This document shows, piece after piece, positions 47,260 through 56,394 of a stretch of DNA of 64,000 nt (position 1 is its first letter; each line of letters opens with the position of its first letter). A program made the translations under genes and the position numbers. The stretch is from Alteromonas indica (GTDB taxonomy: Bacteria > Pseudomonadota > Gammaproteobacteria > Enterobacterales > Alteromonadaceae). The stretch is taken from positions 248,001 through 312,000 of the forward strand of contig PYVY01000001.1 of NCBI GenBank assembly GCA_003056425.1, in the 5' to 3' direction. The notes below the pieces were generated by a model. That model was not told the DNA's origin. It made no database searches and saw nothing but the letters and a program-made list of their open reading frames with translations.

Positions 47260-47679
47260 ATGCGATTTCCAAGTTACGGACAATATGCGCTTGATGTGTC
47301 AGGCAACATGCTGGAAGTGTACGCCACTGGCTCATGGAACCGGGCGACCACAGAGCAGGTGGTGGAAGATATTCAGGCCACTATTACTGTGTTTGACCAG
47401 CAGCCGTGGGGCGCTTTGTTAGATGGTCGCCGCTGGGTATTGACCACTCCTGAATGCCAAAACCTCATGGCAGAATCAATCCGTCATTGTATTGGGGCAG
47501 GGCTATGCAGAGCCGCTTATGTCCTTGATAGCGGTATGGTTAAGCGTGCGCAAATTGAGCGTACCCATCCCCACTCTTTCGCTAACACATTGCATGCTGA
47601 CTATCAGCGGGATTATTTTTTCAGCTATTTTGAGGCTCTCAAATGGCTGAAGTCTGAAGGCTATAGCCCCTATCCATAG
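47260..47679 (+). CDS. Hypothetical STAS-like protein
   Basis: 139 residues, soluble. GNMLEVYATGSWNRATTEQVVEDI and GALLDGRRWVLTTPE resemble the strand-helix pattern of SpoIIAA/STAS-like domains seen in small Alteromonadales proteins, though no family is certain. The purine tract AAAGGA abuts the ATG too closely to be an ideal ribosome-binding site, and no alternative upstream start exists. It stands alone. Confidence 0.6.
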   Translation: MRFPSYGQYALDVSGNMLEVYATGSWNRATTEQVVEDIQATITVFDQQPWGALLDGRRWVLTTPECQNLMAESIRHCIGAGLCRAAYVLDSGMVKRAQIERTHPHSFANTLHADYQRDYFFSYFEALKWLKSEGYSPYP

Positions 47680-47791
47680 CCCTTATCATAGCCCCTATTT
47701 ATAACCCCGCTTAGGCAGACCGTATGGGTGCCTACGTATGTGCGCCTTGCCAACAAGGCCCGGGCCGTGGTCAACGCTCCGGGCCAGCCAC

Positions 47792-48652
47792 CTAATAGAG
47801 TAAGCTATATACTTTACGCCGATAAAGCGACTTTAACGGTTCGCCATCGGGTAACGCGTTAATCATATCCAGCATGGTTTTTTTGGCTTCGCCAAAATTT
47901 AAATCGGTTAGCAGTACCTGGTGCAATAGGGCCAGCGCTTCATCTGCTTTATGTGCCTGTTGTAATTGCACCGCAAGCTCAATTTTCAGTTGTAAATTAT
48001 CTGGGTCGCTGGCTACTGCTTCTTGCAGCTGCTTCAGCTCTGGCGACTCTGCCGCCTGCTCGGCTAATTCTACTTTGCCTACCAGGGTTTGATAACGGGC
48101 ATCCTGATCCACCAGCCGGATACCTTGTAGCTCAGTCTTGGCTTGGGCTACCGAACCGGTCTCAATAAGACAATCGATATATATATAGCGGGCATCAATA
48201 TTCTCAGGGCCCAAATCTACCGCTTGTTTGGCTAAGGGAAAAGCGGCCTGATAATCGCCTTGCTGACATAGCTGGGCAGCTTGTTGCAGTTCTTCATCGC
48301 CAGGCTGAGGTAAATACTTGGCGAGTAGCTCACGAATTTGGCTCTCGGTTTGCATTCCGGCAAACCCATCCACTGGCTGACCATCCTTCACAAGCATTAC
48401 CGTGGGCAGGTTACGTATACCAAACTGGGCAGCAATATCCTGCTGCTCTTCACAATCAACGCGAGCCAGTATCATATCGTTTTGATATTCAGCCGCGATG
48501 CGTTCCAGCATTGGCATTAAATCTTTACACGGTTCACACCAAGAAGCCCAGAAGTCAACCATCACCAGTTTTTCCTGAGACTGCTGTAATATTACTTGTT
48601 GGAAGTTTTCCAGCGTAATATCAACCACATTGTTTTGTACCAAGTTGTCCAT
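47792..48652 (-). CDS. cnoX: Thioredoxin-domain chaperone CnoX (YbbN)
   Basis: 286 residues from ATG 48652. The N-terminal thioredoxin domain (about residues 1-110) carries WCEPC, as the active site; the E. coli homologue has an altered site, so this one may be redox-active. Two C-terminal TPR-like regions (GDYQAAFPLAKQAVDLGPEN and HKADEALALLHQVLL) complete the family layout. CnoX holds chlorine- or oxidation-damaged proteins and passes them to GroEL. It is a single gene, divergent from the DUF962 gene. Confidence 0.92.
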   Translation of the reverse strand: MDNLVQNNVVDITLENFQQVILQQSQEKLVMVDFWASWCEPCKDLMPMLERIAAEYQNDMILARVDCEEQQDIAAQFGIRNLPTVMLVKDGQPVDGFAGMQTESQIRELLAKYLPQPGDEELQQAAQLCQQGDYQAAFPLAKQAVDLGPENIDARYIYIDCLIETGSVAQAKTELQGIRLVDQDARYQTLVGKVELAEQAAESPELKQLQEAVASDPDNLQLKIELAVQLQQAHKADEALALLHQVLLTDLNFGEAKKTMLDMINALPDGEPLKSLYRRKVYSLLY

Positions 48653-48786
48653 CTTCGTTTGCCCGTAAGAATGTATTTGCCAAATGATATGGGGCGCGGC
48701 TGTTAAAAAACAAGCCATCGATAGATTGCAAACGCCCCCTAAGCACTTTACAGTTTACAATTGTTTTACAACCTTGTGAGTGCGCT

Positions 48787-49137
48787 ATGGCTTCGCCTGT
48801 CCGTTTCACCCGCTTCGCAGATTTTTACCCTTACTATCTTAGTGAGCATCAACATGCTACTTGCCGGCAACTTCACTTTGCAGGTTCATCGTTGGTGTTG
48901 GTCGTGGTGCTATTAGCCATTACGTATAGCAACGCGTTACTGCTGGGGCTTCTGCCGGTTATCGGTTACGGCTTCGCCTGGGTCGGTCACTTTTTCTTCG
49001 AAAAAAACCGGCCAGCCACGTTTCGGTACCCTCTTTACAGTTTATGGGGAGACTGGGCTATGTTTAAAGACATCCTGATTGGTAGAGTTTCTCTGAAAGG
49101 TCAGGCTTATGACACCGCCCCCGGTTTAAAAGGATAA
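48787..49137 (+). CDS. Mpo1-like (DUF962) membrane protein
   Basis: 116 residues. The motifs YYLSEHQHATCRQLHFAGSS and AWVGHFFFEKNRPATF hold the spaced histidines and glutamate that bind iron in Mpo1, the yeast dioxygenase that alpha-oxidises 2-hydroxy fatty acids. Two central helices (SLVLVVVLLAITYSNALLLG) anchor it. This bacterial relative probably acts on lipids in the membrane. It ends three bases before the S9 peptidase gene, so they are co-transcribed. Confidence 0.88.
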   Translation: MASPVRFTRFADFYPYYLSEHQHATCRQLHFAGSSLVLVVVLLAITYSNALLLGLLPVIGYGFAWVGHFFFEKNRPATFRYPLYSLWGDWAMFKDILIGRVSLKGQAYDTAPGLKG

Positions 49138-49140
49138 AAT

Positions 49141-51231
49141 ATGGGACTTTTTCGTTTACCCTCCCGGTTAGTTGCCTTCGCCGCAGTCTGGCTTTGCTGC
49201 CCCCAACTTAATGCCTCGACTACCGCCTCGCAGATGTTACGTTATCAGGATGTATTTAATATTGAATATGCCGGTGCGCCGTTTTTTAGCCAAGATGGTA
49301 AAACGCTGTATTACGTCCGTCACAGCATGGATATCATGCAAGATAAGTCCACCAGCAGTGTATGGCAAATTGATCTTAGCAGCGATGAGCAACGACCGCT
49401 GTTAGCCGATAACGGCAACATTACGCAACCGGTACTCTCACCCGATGGCAGTAAACTAGCGTATATCAGTGACATCAGCGGGCAGCCGCAGGTTTATCTG
49501 CATTATCTGGACAACGGACTAACGACACCACTCACCCGGCTACAACAAAAACCCTCGCACCTGAGCTGGTCGCCTGACGGTAAGCAACTGGCTTTTACAC
49601 TTTTTACCCCGGTTACTACTGCGCCATTATTTTCCCAGATGCCCGACAAACCTGATGGTGCTAAATGGGCCGAACAAGCACACTTTATTGAACGCACCGA
49701 ATACCGCGCTGATGGGGCCGGTTACCTGCCAACTGGTTTTGCTCAAATTTATGTGTTACCGGTAACTGGGGGCACCCCTCGTCAGCTCACGTTCGGCGCC
49801 TATCCCATCGATAGCCAGCTGAGCTATTCTGCTGACGGCCAATGGCTTTACTATGCCACCGACCCTACCGAAGACTATGCGCTACACCCGTTACGCAGCG
49901 ATCTTTACCGGGTTAATGTGGCGACCGCTACTACCGAGCAAGTTACTCGTATGGCCGGGCCTGAAGGAAGCCCCAAAGTCAGCCCTGATGGCCAGTATCT
50001 GGCATTCACCCAACTGAATGACCAGCGTATGTCATATCAAAATAGTGATTTGGTGGTGCTTAATTTGACCACGAATAAACTAACGCGGTTAACCACAAAG
50101 CTTGATCGTTCGCTCGGCGACTTTATGTGGGATACCGATAGTCGCTCGCTGGTACTTGGCTATTTGGATAAAGGCCATCAACGGTTGGCACGGGTTTCAA
50201 TTAACGGCAAATTAAGCAAATTAGATGTCGATGTTGGGGGACAATCGCTAGGCCGTCCTTATACCTCTGGCGAGTTTACCCTATCAAACCGTGGGGATAT
50301 TGCCTACACCTTAGCCAGCGCGCAGCGTCCCGCTGACCTGGCGCTACACGATAGTAACGGTAAGCAGCGGACACTGACCCAATTAAATGAGGATGCTTTG
50401 GGCCATTTGAAGCTGGCCGATACTGTCGCACTGAATGTGACCTCCAGCACGGACGGGCGCGCTATAGACGCCTGGATTGCCTACCCGCCCGGCTTTGATG
50501 CGGCCGCAACAGGCCAAAGGTTCCCGCTAATTCTGGAAATCCACGGGGGCCCGCATGCGGCATATGGACCGCATTTTGCCCTGGAAATACAGCTTATGGC
50601 GGCGCAAGGATATATTGTGGTGTGGGCCAACCCGCGCGGCAGTGCTTCTTATGGGGCCAAATTTGGTAATCTTATTCATCACAATTATCCGTCAGCTGAC
50701 TATCAGGACCTTATGGATGTCGTCGATGCCAGCGTGGCAACCGGCCATGTGGATGAACAAAATCTGTTTATTACCGGTGGCTCTGGTGGCGGGGTACTCA
50801 CGGCCTGGGCTATCGGTAAAACGGATCGGTTCGCCGCTGCAGTGGTGGCCAAGCCGGTGATTAACTGGCTGAGCTTTGCCCTGACGGCGGATGCTTACCC
50901 TTATTTTTCTCAATACTGGATGCCGGGAAAGCCCTGGGAAGTTGCTGATCATTTATGGCAGCATTCGCCGTTGTCGTTAGTGGGAAATGTTACCACCCCC
51001 ACCCTGTTGTTAACCGGCGAAGCAGACTATCGCACCCCTATTAGTGAATCCGAACAGTTTTACCAGGCCCTGCAATTACAGGGTGTGGCGTCAGCCATGT
51101 TAAGGATACCGGGTGCATCCCACGGTATAGCCGCACGGCCCTCCCGCCTCATTCAAAAAACCGGGAATATTCTGGCCTGGTTTGAGCGCTACAAAAATCC
51201 CGGAAAAGCAAAAGCTAAGCCGCGCCAATAG
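49141..51231 (+). CDS. S9 family prolyl-oligopeptidase-type peptidase (exported)
   Basis: 696 residues with a signal peptide (LVAFAAVWLCCPQLNA). An N-terminal beta-propeller with repeated blades (LSPDGSKLAYISD, LSWSPDGKQLAF, SYSADGQWLYYA, VSPDGQYLAF) precedes an alpha/beta-hydrolase domain with ILEIHGGPHAAYG, the nucleophile serine in TGGSGGGVLTAW, the acid in GEADYRTPISE and the histidine in GASHGIAA. It likely removes dipeptides or oligopeptides in the periplasm. It is coupled to the DUF962 gene, a pairing whose meaning is unclear. Confidence 0.93.
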   Translation: MGLFRLPSRLVAFAAVWLCCPQLNASTTASQMLRYQDVFNIEYAGAPFFSQDGKTLYYVRHSMDIMQDKSTSSVWQIDLSSDEQRPLLADNGNITQPVLSPDGSKLAYISDISGQPQVYLHYLDNGLTTPLTRLQQKPSHLSWSPDGKQLAFTLFTPVTTAPLFSQMPDKPDGAKWAEQAHFIERTEYRADGAGYLPTGFAQIYVLPVTGGTPRQLTFGAYPIDSQLSYSADGQWLYYATDPTEDYALHPLRSDLYRVNVATATTEQVTRMAGPEGSPKVSPDGQYLAFTQLNDQRMSYQNSDLVVLNLTTNKLTRLTTKLDRSLGDFMWDTDSRSLVLGYLDKGHQRLARVSINGKLSKLDVDVGGQSLGRPYTSGEFTLSNRGDIAYTLASAQRPADLALHDSNGKQRTLTQLNEDALGHLKLADTVALNVTSSTDGRAIDAWIAYPPGFDAAATGQRFPLILEIHGGPHAAYGPHFALEIQLMAAQGYIVVWANPRGSASYGAKFGNLIHHNYPSADYQDLMDVVDASVATGHVDEQNLFITGGSGGGVLTAWAIGKTDRFAAAVVAKPVINWLSFALTADAYPYFSQYWMPGKPWEVADHLWQHSPLSLVGNVTTPTLLLTGEADYRTPISESEQFYQALQLQGVASAMLRIPGASHGIAARPSRLIQKTGNILAWFERYKNPGKAKAKPRQ

Positions 51232-51275
51232 GCCGCACTCTGTCGCTTTATCCCACGTCGGATATGACCACAAAA

Positions 51276-51298
51276 AATGGCGGCTTAGGGCCGCCATT
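51276..51298 (-). terminator. Terminator after sodC
   Basis: A perfect 9-bp stem (AATGGCGGC / GCCGCCATT) with a 5-base loop. On the minus strand it is followed by TTTTG. It lies 23 bases beyond the sodC stop. Confidence 0.85.
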
Positions 51299-51321
51299 AT
51301 TAAGGTAACGCAAAGACCCTT

Positions 51322-51849
51322 TTACTGGGCCTTAATAACACCACATAACACTCTGGGGCCGCCGCCACCAAGTTTTTCCGGTGAGTCAGAATAATTGTCA
51401 CCACCTTCATGAACCATTAAGGCTTTGCCTTCTACGTCTTCCAGTGCTAAGCGTGTTGCCAATACCGGGTGTGTCGCCTGACCATCTTCGCTGACATATA
51501 ATAAGGGCAGATCGCCAATATGATTCTGGCCGTCCCACGGGTAGCCGTGGGATCCGGTTTTGTCTGGATCTAAATGGCTGCCTGCAGCGCCTGCTGGCAC
51601 TTTCTCGCCGTCTTTCATGGCGCTATCACATGAGCCGTTTTCATGTACATGAAAACCATGCCCGCCTGGGGTCAAACCATCAACGGAAGGTTTGAAAACC
51701 AGACCATCTTCGTGTTCTTCAATCAGTACTGAGCCTGCAGATTCGTTGCTCTTTACATTTTTCATATCTACTTTAATGCTGTCTGCCACAGCATATTGCG
51801 TACTTAACGCCAGTAGTGTAGCCGATAACCCTGTTAATATTTTGCCCAT
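51322..51849 (-). CDS. sodC: Periplasmic Cu,Zn superoxide dismutase
   Basis: 175 residues with a signal peptide (LTGLSATLLALSTQYAVA). Copper and zinc ligands are in GGHGFHVHENGSCD, AGSHLDPDK and SHGYPWDG, and the C-terminal GGGGPRVLCGVI has the active-site arginine and a disulfide cysteine. It dismutates superoxide outside the cytoplasm. A copper chaperone (PCuAC) gene lies 2 kb away on the same strand and could supply its copper. A strong terminator follows. Confidence 0.97.
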   Translation of the reverse strand: MGKILTGLSATLLALSTQYAVADSIKVDMKNVKSNESAGSVLIEEHEDGLVFKPSVDGLTPGGHGFHVHENGSCDSAMKDGEKVPAGAAGSHLDPDKTGSHGYPWDGQNHIGDLPLLYVSEDGQATHPVLATRLALEDVEGKALMVHEGGDNYSDSPEKLGGGGPRVLCGVIKAQ

Positions 51850-52038
51850 ATGACCTTATCCTTACTTGGTGAGTGTCTTGTGCGCGCCCACTGAGAACCT
51901 TAAGAAAACCTAACCCGGTGGGTTTACCCGATGGGGATGCAAGGCGCAGAGCGCAGTTAAAACACATAAACTTTGGACTAATTTCTACATGACAAAGGTA
52001 CGATGTAGATCAGAAATCGTACCGGCTAAAGAGCAAAA

Positions 52039-52062
52039 AAAACCAGTGCATGCACTGGTTTT
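52039..52062. terminator. 24-bp perfect palindrome, bidirectional terminator
   Basis: AAAACCAGTGCA followed by its exact complement, with flanking A and T runs, so it can terminate in either direction. It lies 32 bases beyond the stop of the sugar dehydrogenase gene, whose transcript it should end. Confidence 0.85.
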
Positions 52063-52090
52063 CTATATAACAAATTTTCTATATAACAAA
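52059..52090. repeat. 16-bp perfect tandem duplication
   Basis: TTTTCTATATAACAAA occurs twice head to tail (52059-52074 and 52075-52090), between the palindromic terminator and the stop of the sugar dehydrogenase gene. It is probably a replication-slippage duplication. Confidence 0.95.
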
Positions 52091-52093
52091 ATG

Positions 52094-53212
52094 TTACTTT
52101 GGCGGCGATAACTGCAGTAGCTTACCATCCGGTGCATCCGTTAACAGATAGATAAGACCATCCGGTCCTACTTCTACATCACGGATCCTAGCGGCCTGGT
52201 CGCGTAAGTACTCATGTTGTTTACCGGGCTTACCATTATCGATTTCTATCCGTCGTAAATGGGTAAACTTCAGTGAGCCTACTAATAAGTCACCTTCCCA
52301 GTCTTTAAAGGCCGTCCCCGTGTAAAATGCCATACCGCTTGGGGCTATAGAGGGATCCCAATACAACCAGGGCTGTTCCATACCTTCCTGCTCGGTTTTG
52401 TCAGAAATGATTTCACCGCTGTAATCAATACCGTAGGTAATCACCGGCCAGCCATAATTACTGCCCTTTTCTAACACATTGATTTCATCGCCACCTTTAG
52501 GGCCGTGCTCCATCGACCACACCGCGCCACTTTGCGGATGAATGGTCAGTCCCTGTACATTGCGATGGCCGTAAGTAAATACTTCGGGGGCTTTACCTTT
52601 GGCGAACGGATTAGTGGCGGGCACGCTACCATCGGTGTTAATGCGTACTATTTTCCCCAGATGGTTGTCGGTATTTTGCGCTTCGTCCATGTATTTATAC
52701 CGATCGCCCAGCGTAATGTATAAATGCTTATCTGCATCAAACGCTAGCCTGCACCCAAAATGAAAACCATTATCTACTAATGGATTGGCTACAAATATTG
52801 TGCTTACATCCGACAAGGCCTGCCCATTTAATTTGGCCTTTGCCACCGCGCTACTGCGGCCACCATCACCGGCTTTGGAATAACAAAAATAAATAGTGTT
52901 ATTCGTGGCGTAATCCGGATCAATTGCGATATCCAGCATTCCACCCTGGTTGACCGCGTCAACCTTAGGTACATTGGTTAAGGGTTCACTTAGCCCATCA
53001 TTAAACGAAAAACGCCGAATGGCCCCGGCTCGCTCGGTCACCAGTACATCGCCTTCGGGCAAAAATACCATGCCCCACGGGTTTTTGAGCCCGCTAGCTA
53101 ACTCTGTAACCTGTAAATCATTCGTTTGTGCCGCATGGGCGCCAAAAAACACAAAAGCGCCAGGCAGCAAAGCCGCCAGGCGCTTTTTCAACATTCCAGT
53201 AGGTTTGTTCAT
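52094..53212 (-). CDS. PQQ-dependent aldose sugar dehydrogenase (YliI/Asd-like)
   Basis: 372 residues with a signal peptide (LAALLPGAFVFFGAHA), a six-bladed propeller of the soluble PQQ glucose dehydrogenase family. Landmarks: LKNPWGMVFLPEGDVLVTER, LGDRYKYMDEAQNTDNHLGK, YGHRNVQGLTIHP and EHGPKGGDEIN, which contribute PQQ and calcium ligands. It oxidises aldoses in the periplasm if PQQ is available; PQQ synthesis genes are not in this window. It starts 17 bases after dps on the same strand, which suggests an operon. Confidence 0.93.
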   Translation of the reverse strand: MNKPTGMLKKRLAALLPGAFVFFGAHAAQTNDLQVTELASGLKNPWGMVFLPEGDVLVTERAGAIRRFSFNDGLSEPLTNVPKVDAVNQGGMLDIAIDPDYATNNTIYFCYSKAGDGGRSSAVAKAKLNGQALSDVSTIFVANPLVDNGFHFGCRLAFDADKHLYITLGDRYKYMDEAQNTDNHLGKIVRINTDGSVPATNPFAKGKAPEVFTYGHRNVQGLTIHPQSGAVWSMEHGPKGGDEINVLEKGSNYGWPVITYGIDYSGEIISDKTEQEGMEQPWLYWDPSIAPSGMAFYTGTAFKDWEGDLLVGSLKFTHLRRIEIDNGKPGKQHEYLRDQAARIRDVEVGPDGLIYLLTDAPDGKLLQLSPPK

Positions 53213-53229
53213 GAGGTTAATTGATTACC

Positions 53230-53703
53230 TTATCTTGGTAATGTTGCGCGTAGCATCCACGCTGTTTTTTCATGGACTCGCATACGGTCAGAAATCAGGG
53301 CTGTAGAGGACTCATCATCTGCCTCTTGCGCTTTTTTCAAGGCGTCGCGGCATGTTTTAACTACTTGCTCATGGCCATGCGTAAGTAAGCGCACCATTTC
53401 GGTTGCCTCTGGTACACCTTCTACTTCTTCAATAGAGCTTAGTTCTGCTAACGCCTTGTAAGTACCGGGTGCAACAACATCCAAAGTACGGATACGCTCT
53501 GCGATATCATCAACCGCTTCAGCCAGTTCAACATAATGTTCTTCAAACATCAGATGTAATTCACGAAACTGTGGGCCCGTTACGTTCCAATGGAAGTTGT
53601 GAGTTTGTAGATACAGTGTATAAGAATCTGCCAACAGGCTCTTCAAACCTTCAGCTACCGTATTACGATCGTTCTCTGAAATACCGATATCAATCTTGCT
53701 CAT
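53230..53703 (-). CDS. dps: Dps family ferritin-like DNA-protection protein
   Basis: 157 residues, the normal size. The dimer-interface ferroxidase residues are in [18 protein letters not shown] (His) and [21 protein letters not shown] (Asp/Glu). The N-terminal DNA-binding tail is short. Dodecameric Dps oxidises iron with peroxide and protects DNA. It is the first gene of a likely unit with the PQQ-type dehydrogenase. An OxyR or stationary-phase promoter is expected but I could not identify it. Confidence 0.96.
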   Translation of the reverse strand: MSKIDIGISENDRNTVAEGLKSLLADSYTLYLQTHNFHWNVTGPQFRELHLMFEEHYVELAEAVDDIAERIRTLDVVAPGTYKALAELSSIEEVEGVPEATEMVRLLTHGHEQVVKTCRDALKKAQEADDESSTALISDRMRVHEKTAWMLRATLPR

Positions 53704-53819
53704 CGTTTGCTCCTTTATCAGTTTTTGCGATAAATAATAGAGTTTATCATCTTACTTTTAGATACTGAACTGAGCGCGATTTGGATTACTTCCGCCCTCT
53801 TTGCTGTCAGCCCGGTTAA

Positions 53820-54287
53820 TTAATGATGATGGTGACGCCCCGCCCCATTATCAAGTTGCTTAACCGTAAAGTTTATTTGTTGCGTATTGATGTCGCTAAA
53901 GTAAAACGTTACCGGAACCACTGTCCCTACGGTTAAGGCCTTTTGTAATCCATGTAGCATAATATGCTTACCGCCTGGCGAAAACCTAACCTGTTCGCCC
54001 GCAGCGAGAGTCACTCCGTCTGCCAGGGCGCGCATTTTTGCCATACCATTTTCCATTACGCTGGTATGCAACGTAGCCTTACTGGCCACATGGTTATTCA
54101 CAGTAATGCGAACTAGCGTCACCGGTTTATCAGAGTGGTTGGAAAGTGTCATGTAGCCTGCTGCGGTACTGGACATCGCGAAGCCAGCTGCAAAATAAGG
54201 GTTATCTACGATAATATCCGACGCAGCTTGAGCACAACTGCCCAAAAGCAGCATACACAGCATAACCACACGAAATATCACAGGCAT
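53820..54287 (-). CDS. Periplasmic copper chaperone PCu(A)C
   Basis: 155 residues with a signal peptide (FRVVMLCMLLLGSCAQA). The Cu(I)-binding residues of the family are in HTSVMENGMAKMR and GGKHIMLHG. It ends in a short histidine tail (GRHHHH) that may bind further copper. Such proteins hand copper to cytochrome oxidase or to periplasmic enzymes; no Sco gene lies here, while sodC is nearby. It is a single gene. Confidence 0.92.
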   Translation of the reverse strand: MPVIFRVVMLCMLLLGSCAQAASDIIVDNPYFAAGFAMSSTAAGYMTLSNHSDKPVTLVRITVNNHVASKATLHTSVMENGMAKMRALADGVTLAAGEQVRFSPGGKHIMLHGLQKALTVGTVVPVTFYFSDINTQQINFTVKQLDNGAGRHHHH

Positions 54288-54389
54288 AACGCAACTTTAG
54301 CCGAAGAGTTTGGTTTATATTACTGAAGTTAGCAGATGAAGCAAATAAACTGTAAAAGTCGTATTTTTGTGGGGAAGCGGGAGAAAAAA

Positions 54390-54465
<76 letters not shown>

Positions 54466-54548
54466 ACACTGGGTACTACACGCTTGCAAAGGTGTGCCTA
54501 AGCAAGCGGAGCGTATTCTAATCTTAGCCACAATATTGTCAAGGGGCT

Positions 54549-55700
54549 TTATGGCTTTTCTGTGAGTTTACTGAGTTTTTCTGCTTCGTCAGGCAACATC
54601 GGAAAGGCTTCGCTTGGCACGTAGCCTGCCAACTGTGCCATTTTATTGCCTAACTGCTGATAGTTATCGGCAGTTAAGTTAATGTGGCCCATCTTACGTT
54701 TTTCCCGCACTGTTTTGCCATACCAATGTAAATGACAGCCAGGGATACTAAGCAAATCGCGCGAGAACGCGCCACACCCGATAATATTGACCATAGCCGC
54801 AGGCGTGCGCGCCTGGGTATCACCAAGCGGTAAGCCAACAATTGCCCGTAAATGATTTTCAAACTGGCTGGTATCACTGCCGCTGTTGGTCCAGTGTCCG
54901 GAGTTATGCACTCTGGGTGCTAACTCATTTACTAATAAGGTATCGCCACACTGAAACATCTCTACGGCCAATACGCCGGTATATTGCATGCCCTGCGCCA
55001 GTCGGGTGAAAATTTCCTGCGCCTGTTGCCAGATAGCCTGGGTTACACCGGGGGCTGGTGCCACCGATACGTGTAGCTGTCCTTGATAATGTAAATTTTC
55101 GGTCAGCGGATAGACTTTGATTTCACCGCTTTTGCTGCGTACACCGATTAACGACAACTCACGGTCAAACGACAACATCTGCTCTACGATTAGCGGAACC
55201 TGTTGCAGATTCAGGCCACTAAGAGAGGCTTTAATATCCTCTAATTGGGCGGCCTCGGTTAAACGCCATTGCCCATATCCATCGTAACCATCCCGGCTAG
55301 CTTTGATAATAAGTTTATCGCCCAGTTCCTGCAGGCAACGATCCAGCTCATCCAGCTGGGTAACGATACGGTGGGGGCAATTTGCCACCTGCAAGTTATC
55401 TAGCAAGGCTTTTTCGCGAACCCGGTCTGCGCCGACTAAAATAGCTTCCATTGAAGGCATTAGCTTGCCGCTTTTTTCAGCCTGTTCCAACAGGTGTTCA
55501 GGCACATGCTCAAACTCTACTGTCAGGGCATCTGCCGCTTCGATAGCCTGGGCTAATGTCGCCTCTAAGGGTAGCTTGCTGACCGGATGAACTAAAGTCT
55601 CGGTGTTTACGTCTACCGCTTCAACTTCTATTCCTAACGGTGCACCAGCCAGATACATCATCTGCGCCAGTTGTCCGGCGCCATACACCAGTACTCTCAT
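54549..55700 (-). CDS. purK: 5-(carboxyamino)imidazole ribonucleotide synthase
   Basis: 383 residues of the ATP-grasp family. PurK uses ATP and bicarbonate to carboxylate AIR in purine synthesis. Landmarks are VYGAGQLAQMMYLAGAPLG, IIKASRDGYDGYGQW with the ATP lysine, GVLAVEMFQ and NELAPRVHNSGHWT. Its start shares a base with the purE stop (TAATG), so the two are translationally coupled. Confidence 0.97.
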   Translation of the reverse strand: MRVLVYGAGQLAQMMYLAGAPLGIEVEAVDVNTETLVHPVSKLPLEATLAQAIEAADALTVEFEHVPEHLLEQAEKSGKLMPSMEAILVGADRVREKALLDNLQVANCPHRIVTQLDELDRCLQELGDKLIIKASRDGYDGYGQWRLTEAAQLEDIKASLSGLNLQQVPLIVEQMLSFDRELSLIGVRSKSGEIKVYPLTENLHYQGQLHVSVAPAPGVTQAIWQQAQEIFTRLAQGMQYTGVLAVEMFQCGDTLLVNELAPRVHNSGHWTNSGSDTSQFENHLRAIVGLPLGDTQARTPAAMVNIIGCGAFSRDLLSIPGCHLHWYGKTVREKRKMGHINLTADNYQQLGNKMAQLAGYVPSEAFPMLPDEAEKLSKLTEKP

Positions 55701-56188
55701 TACTCAAGCTCCAGCTTGCTGTTCGCCATAACTTTGTCGGTTTGCTGCTGTCTGAACGCAATAATTGCCTGACGCACGTTGGGATCCTGGAGTGCTACCA
55801 CCTGAGCTGCCAACAGCCCAGCATTAGCAGCGCCTGCCTCGCCAATAGCCAGGGTGCCTACGGCCACCCCTTTGGGCATCTGTACAATAGACAGTAAGGA
55901 GTCTAACCCATTCAATGCTTTGGATTTAACCGGGCAACCGAATACCGGCAAATGAGTGTGGGCGGCAAGCATGCCAGGCAAGTGCGCAGCGCCCCCTGCC
56001 CCCGCGATAATACAACTGAAACCTTGTGCTTCAGCTTGCTCAGCAAATTCGACCAACAGGTTGGGCGTACGGTGAGCGGAAACTACGCTGGCGTCATACT
56101 CAACACCAAACTCTTTAAGCATCAGTGCTGCTTGCTGCATGGTAGGCCAATCCGAGGTGGAGCCCATAACTATCGCGACTTTAGCCAT
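55700..56188 (-). CDS. purE: N5-carboxyaminoimidazole ribonucleotide mutase
   Basis: 162 residues from ATG 56188, with AGGAAG upstream; the in-frame TTG three bases earlier is unlikely. Class I PurE converts N5-CAIR to CAIR. Landmarks are [20 protein letters not shown] with the catalytic histidine, and [14 protein letters not shown]. It leads the purEK operon. Confidence 0.98.
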   Translation of the reverse strand: MAKVAIVMGSTSDWPTMQQAALMLKEFGVEYDASVVSAHRTPNLLVEFAEQAEAQGFSCIIAGAGGAAHLPGMLAAHTHLPVFGCPVKSKALNGLDSLLSIVQMPKGVAVGTLAIGEAGAANAGLLAAQVVALQDPNVRQAIIAFRQQQTDKVMANSKLELE

Positions 56189-56394
56189 CAAATGCTTCCT
56201 TTAATGGAGGTAAACGAGGGAATATTAGTGCACTGGCATAGTGTCAGTGCCATTAAAGGCGCCAGATTGTAGCGTAAAAAGTCCTCAAAGCCTACAAAAT
56301 GACTGTGCGCCAACTGAACCATAACCGCATTTTCTAGATACAAATCTATTCTTAGGACAGTTTAATTTACATAAGGCAATGTGCGGCGAATATT

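Noticed and set aside
47757..47785. Inverted repeat GGCCCGG / CCGGGCC after the cnoX gene as a terminator.
   Set aside because: The loop is long and there is no T-tract; it was too weak to annotate.
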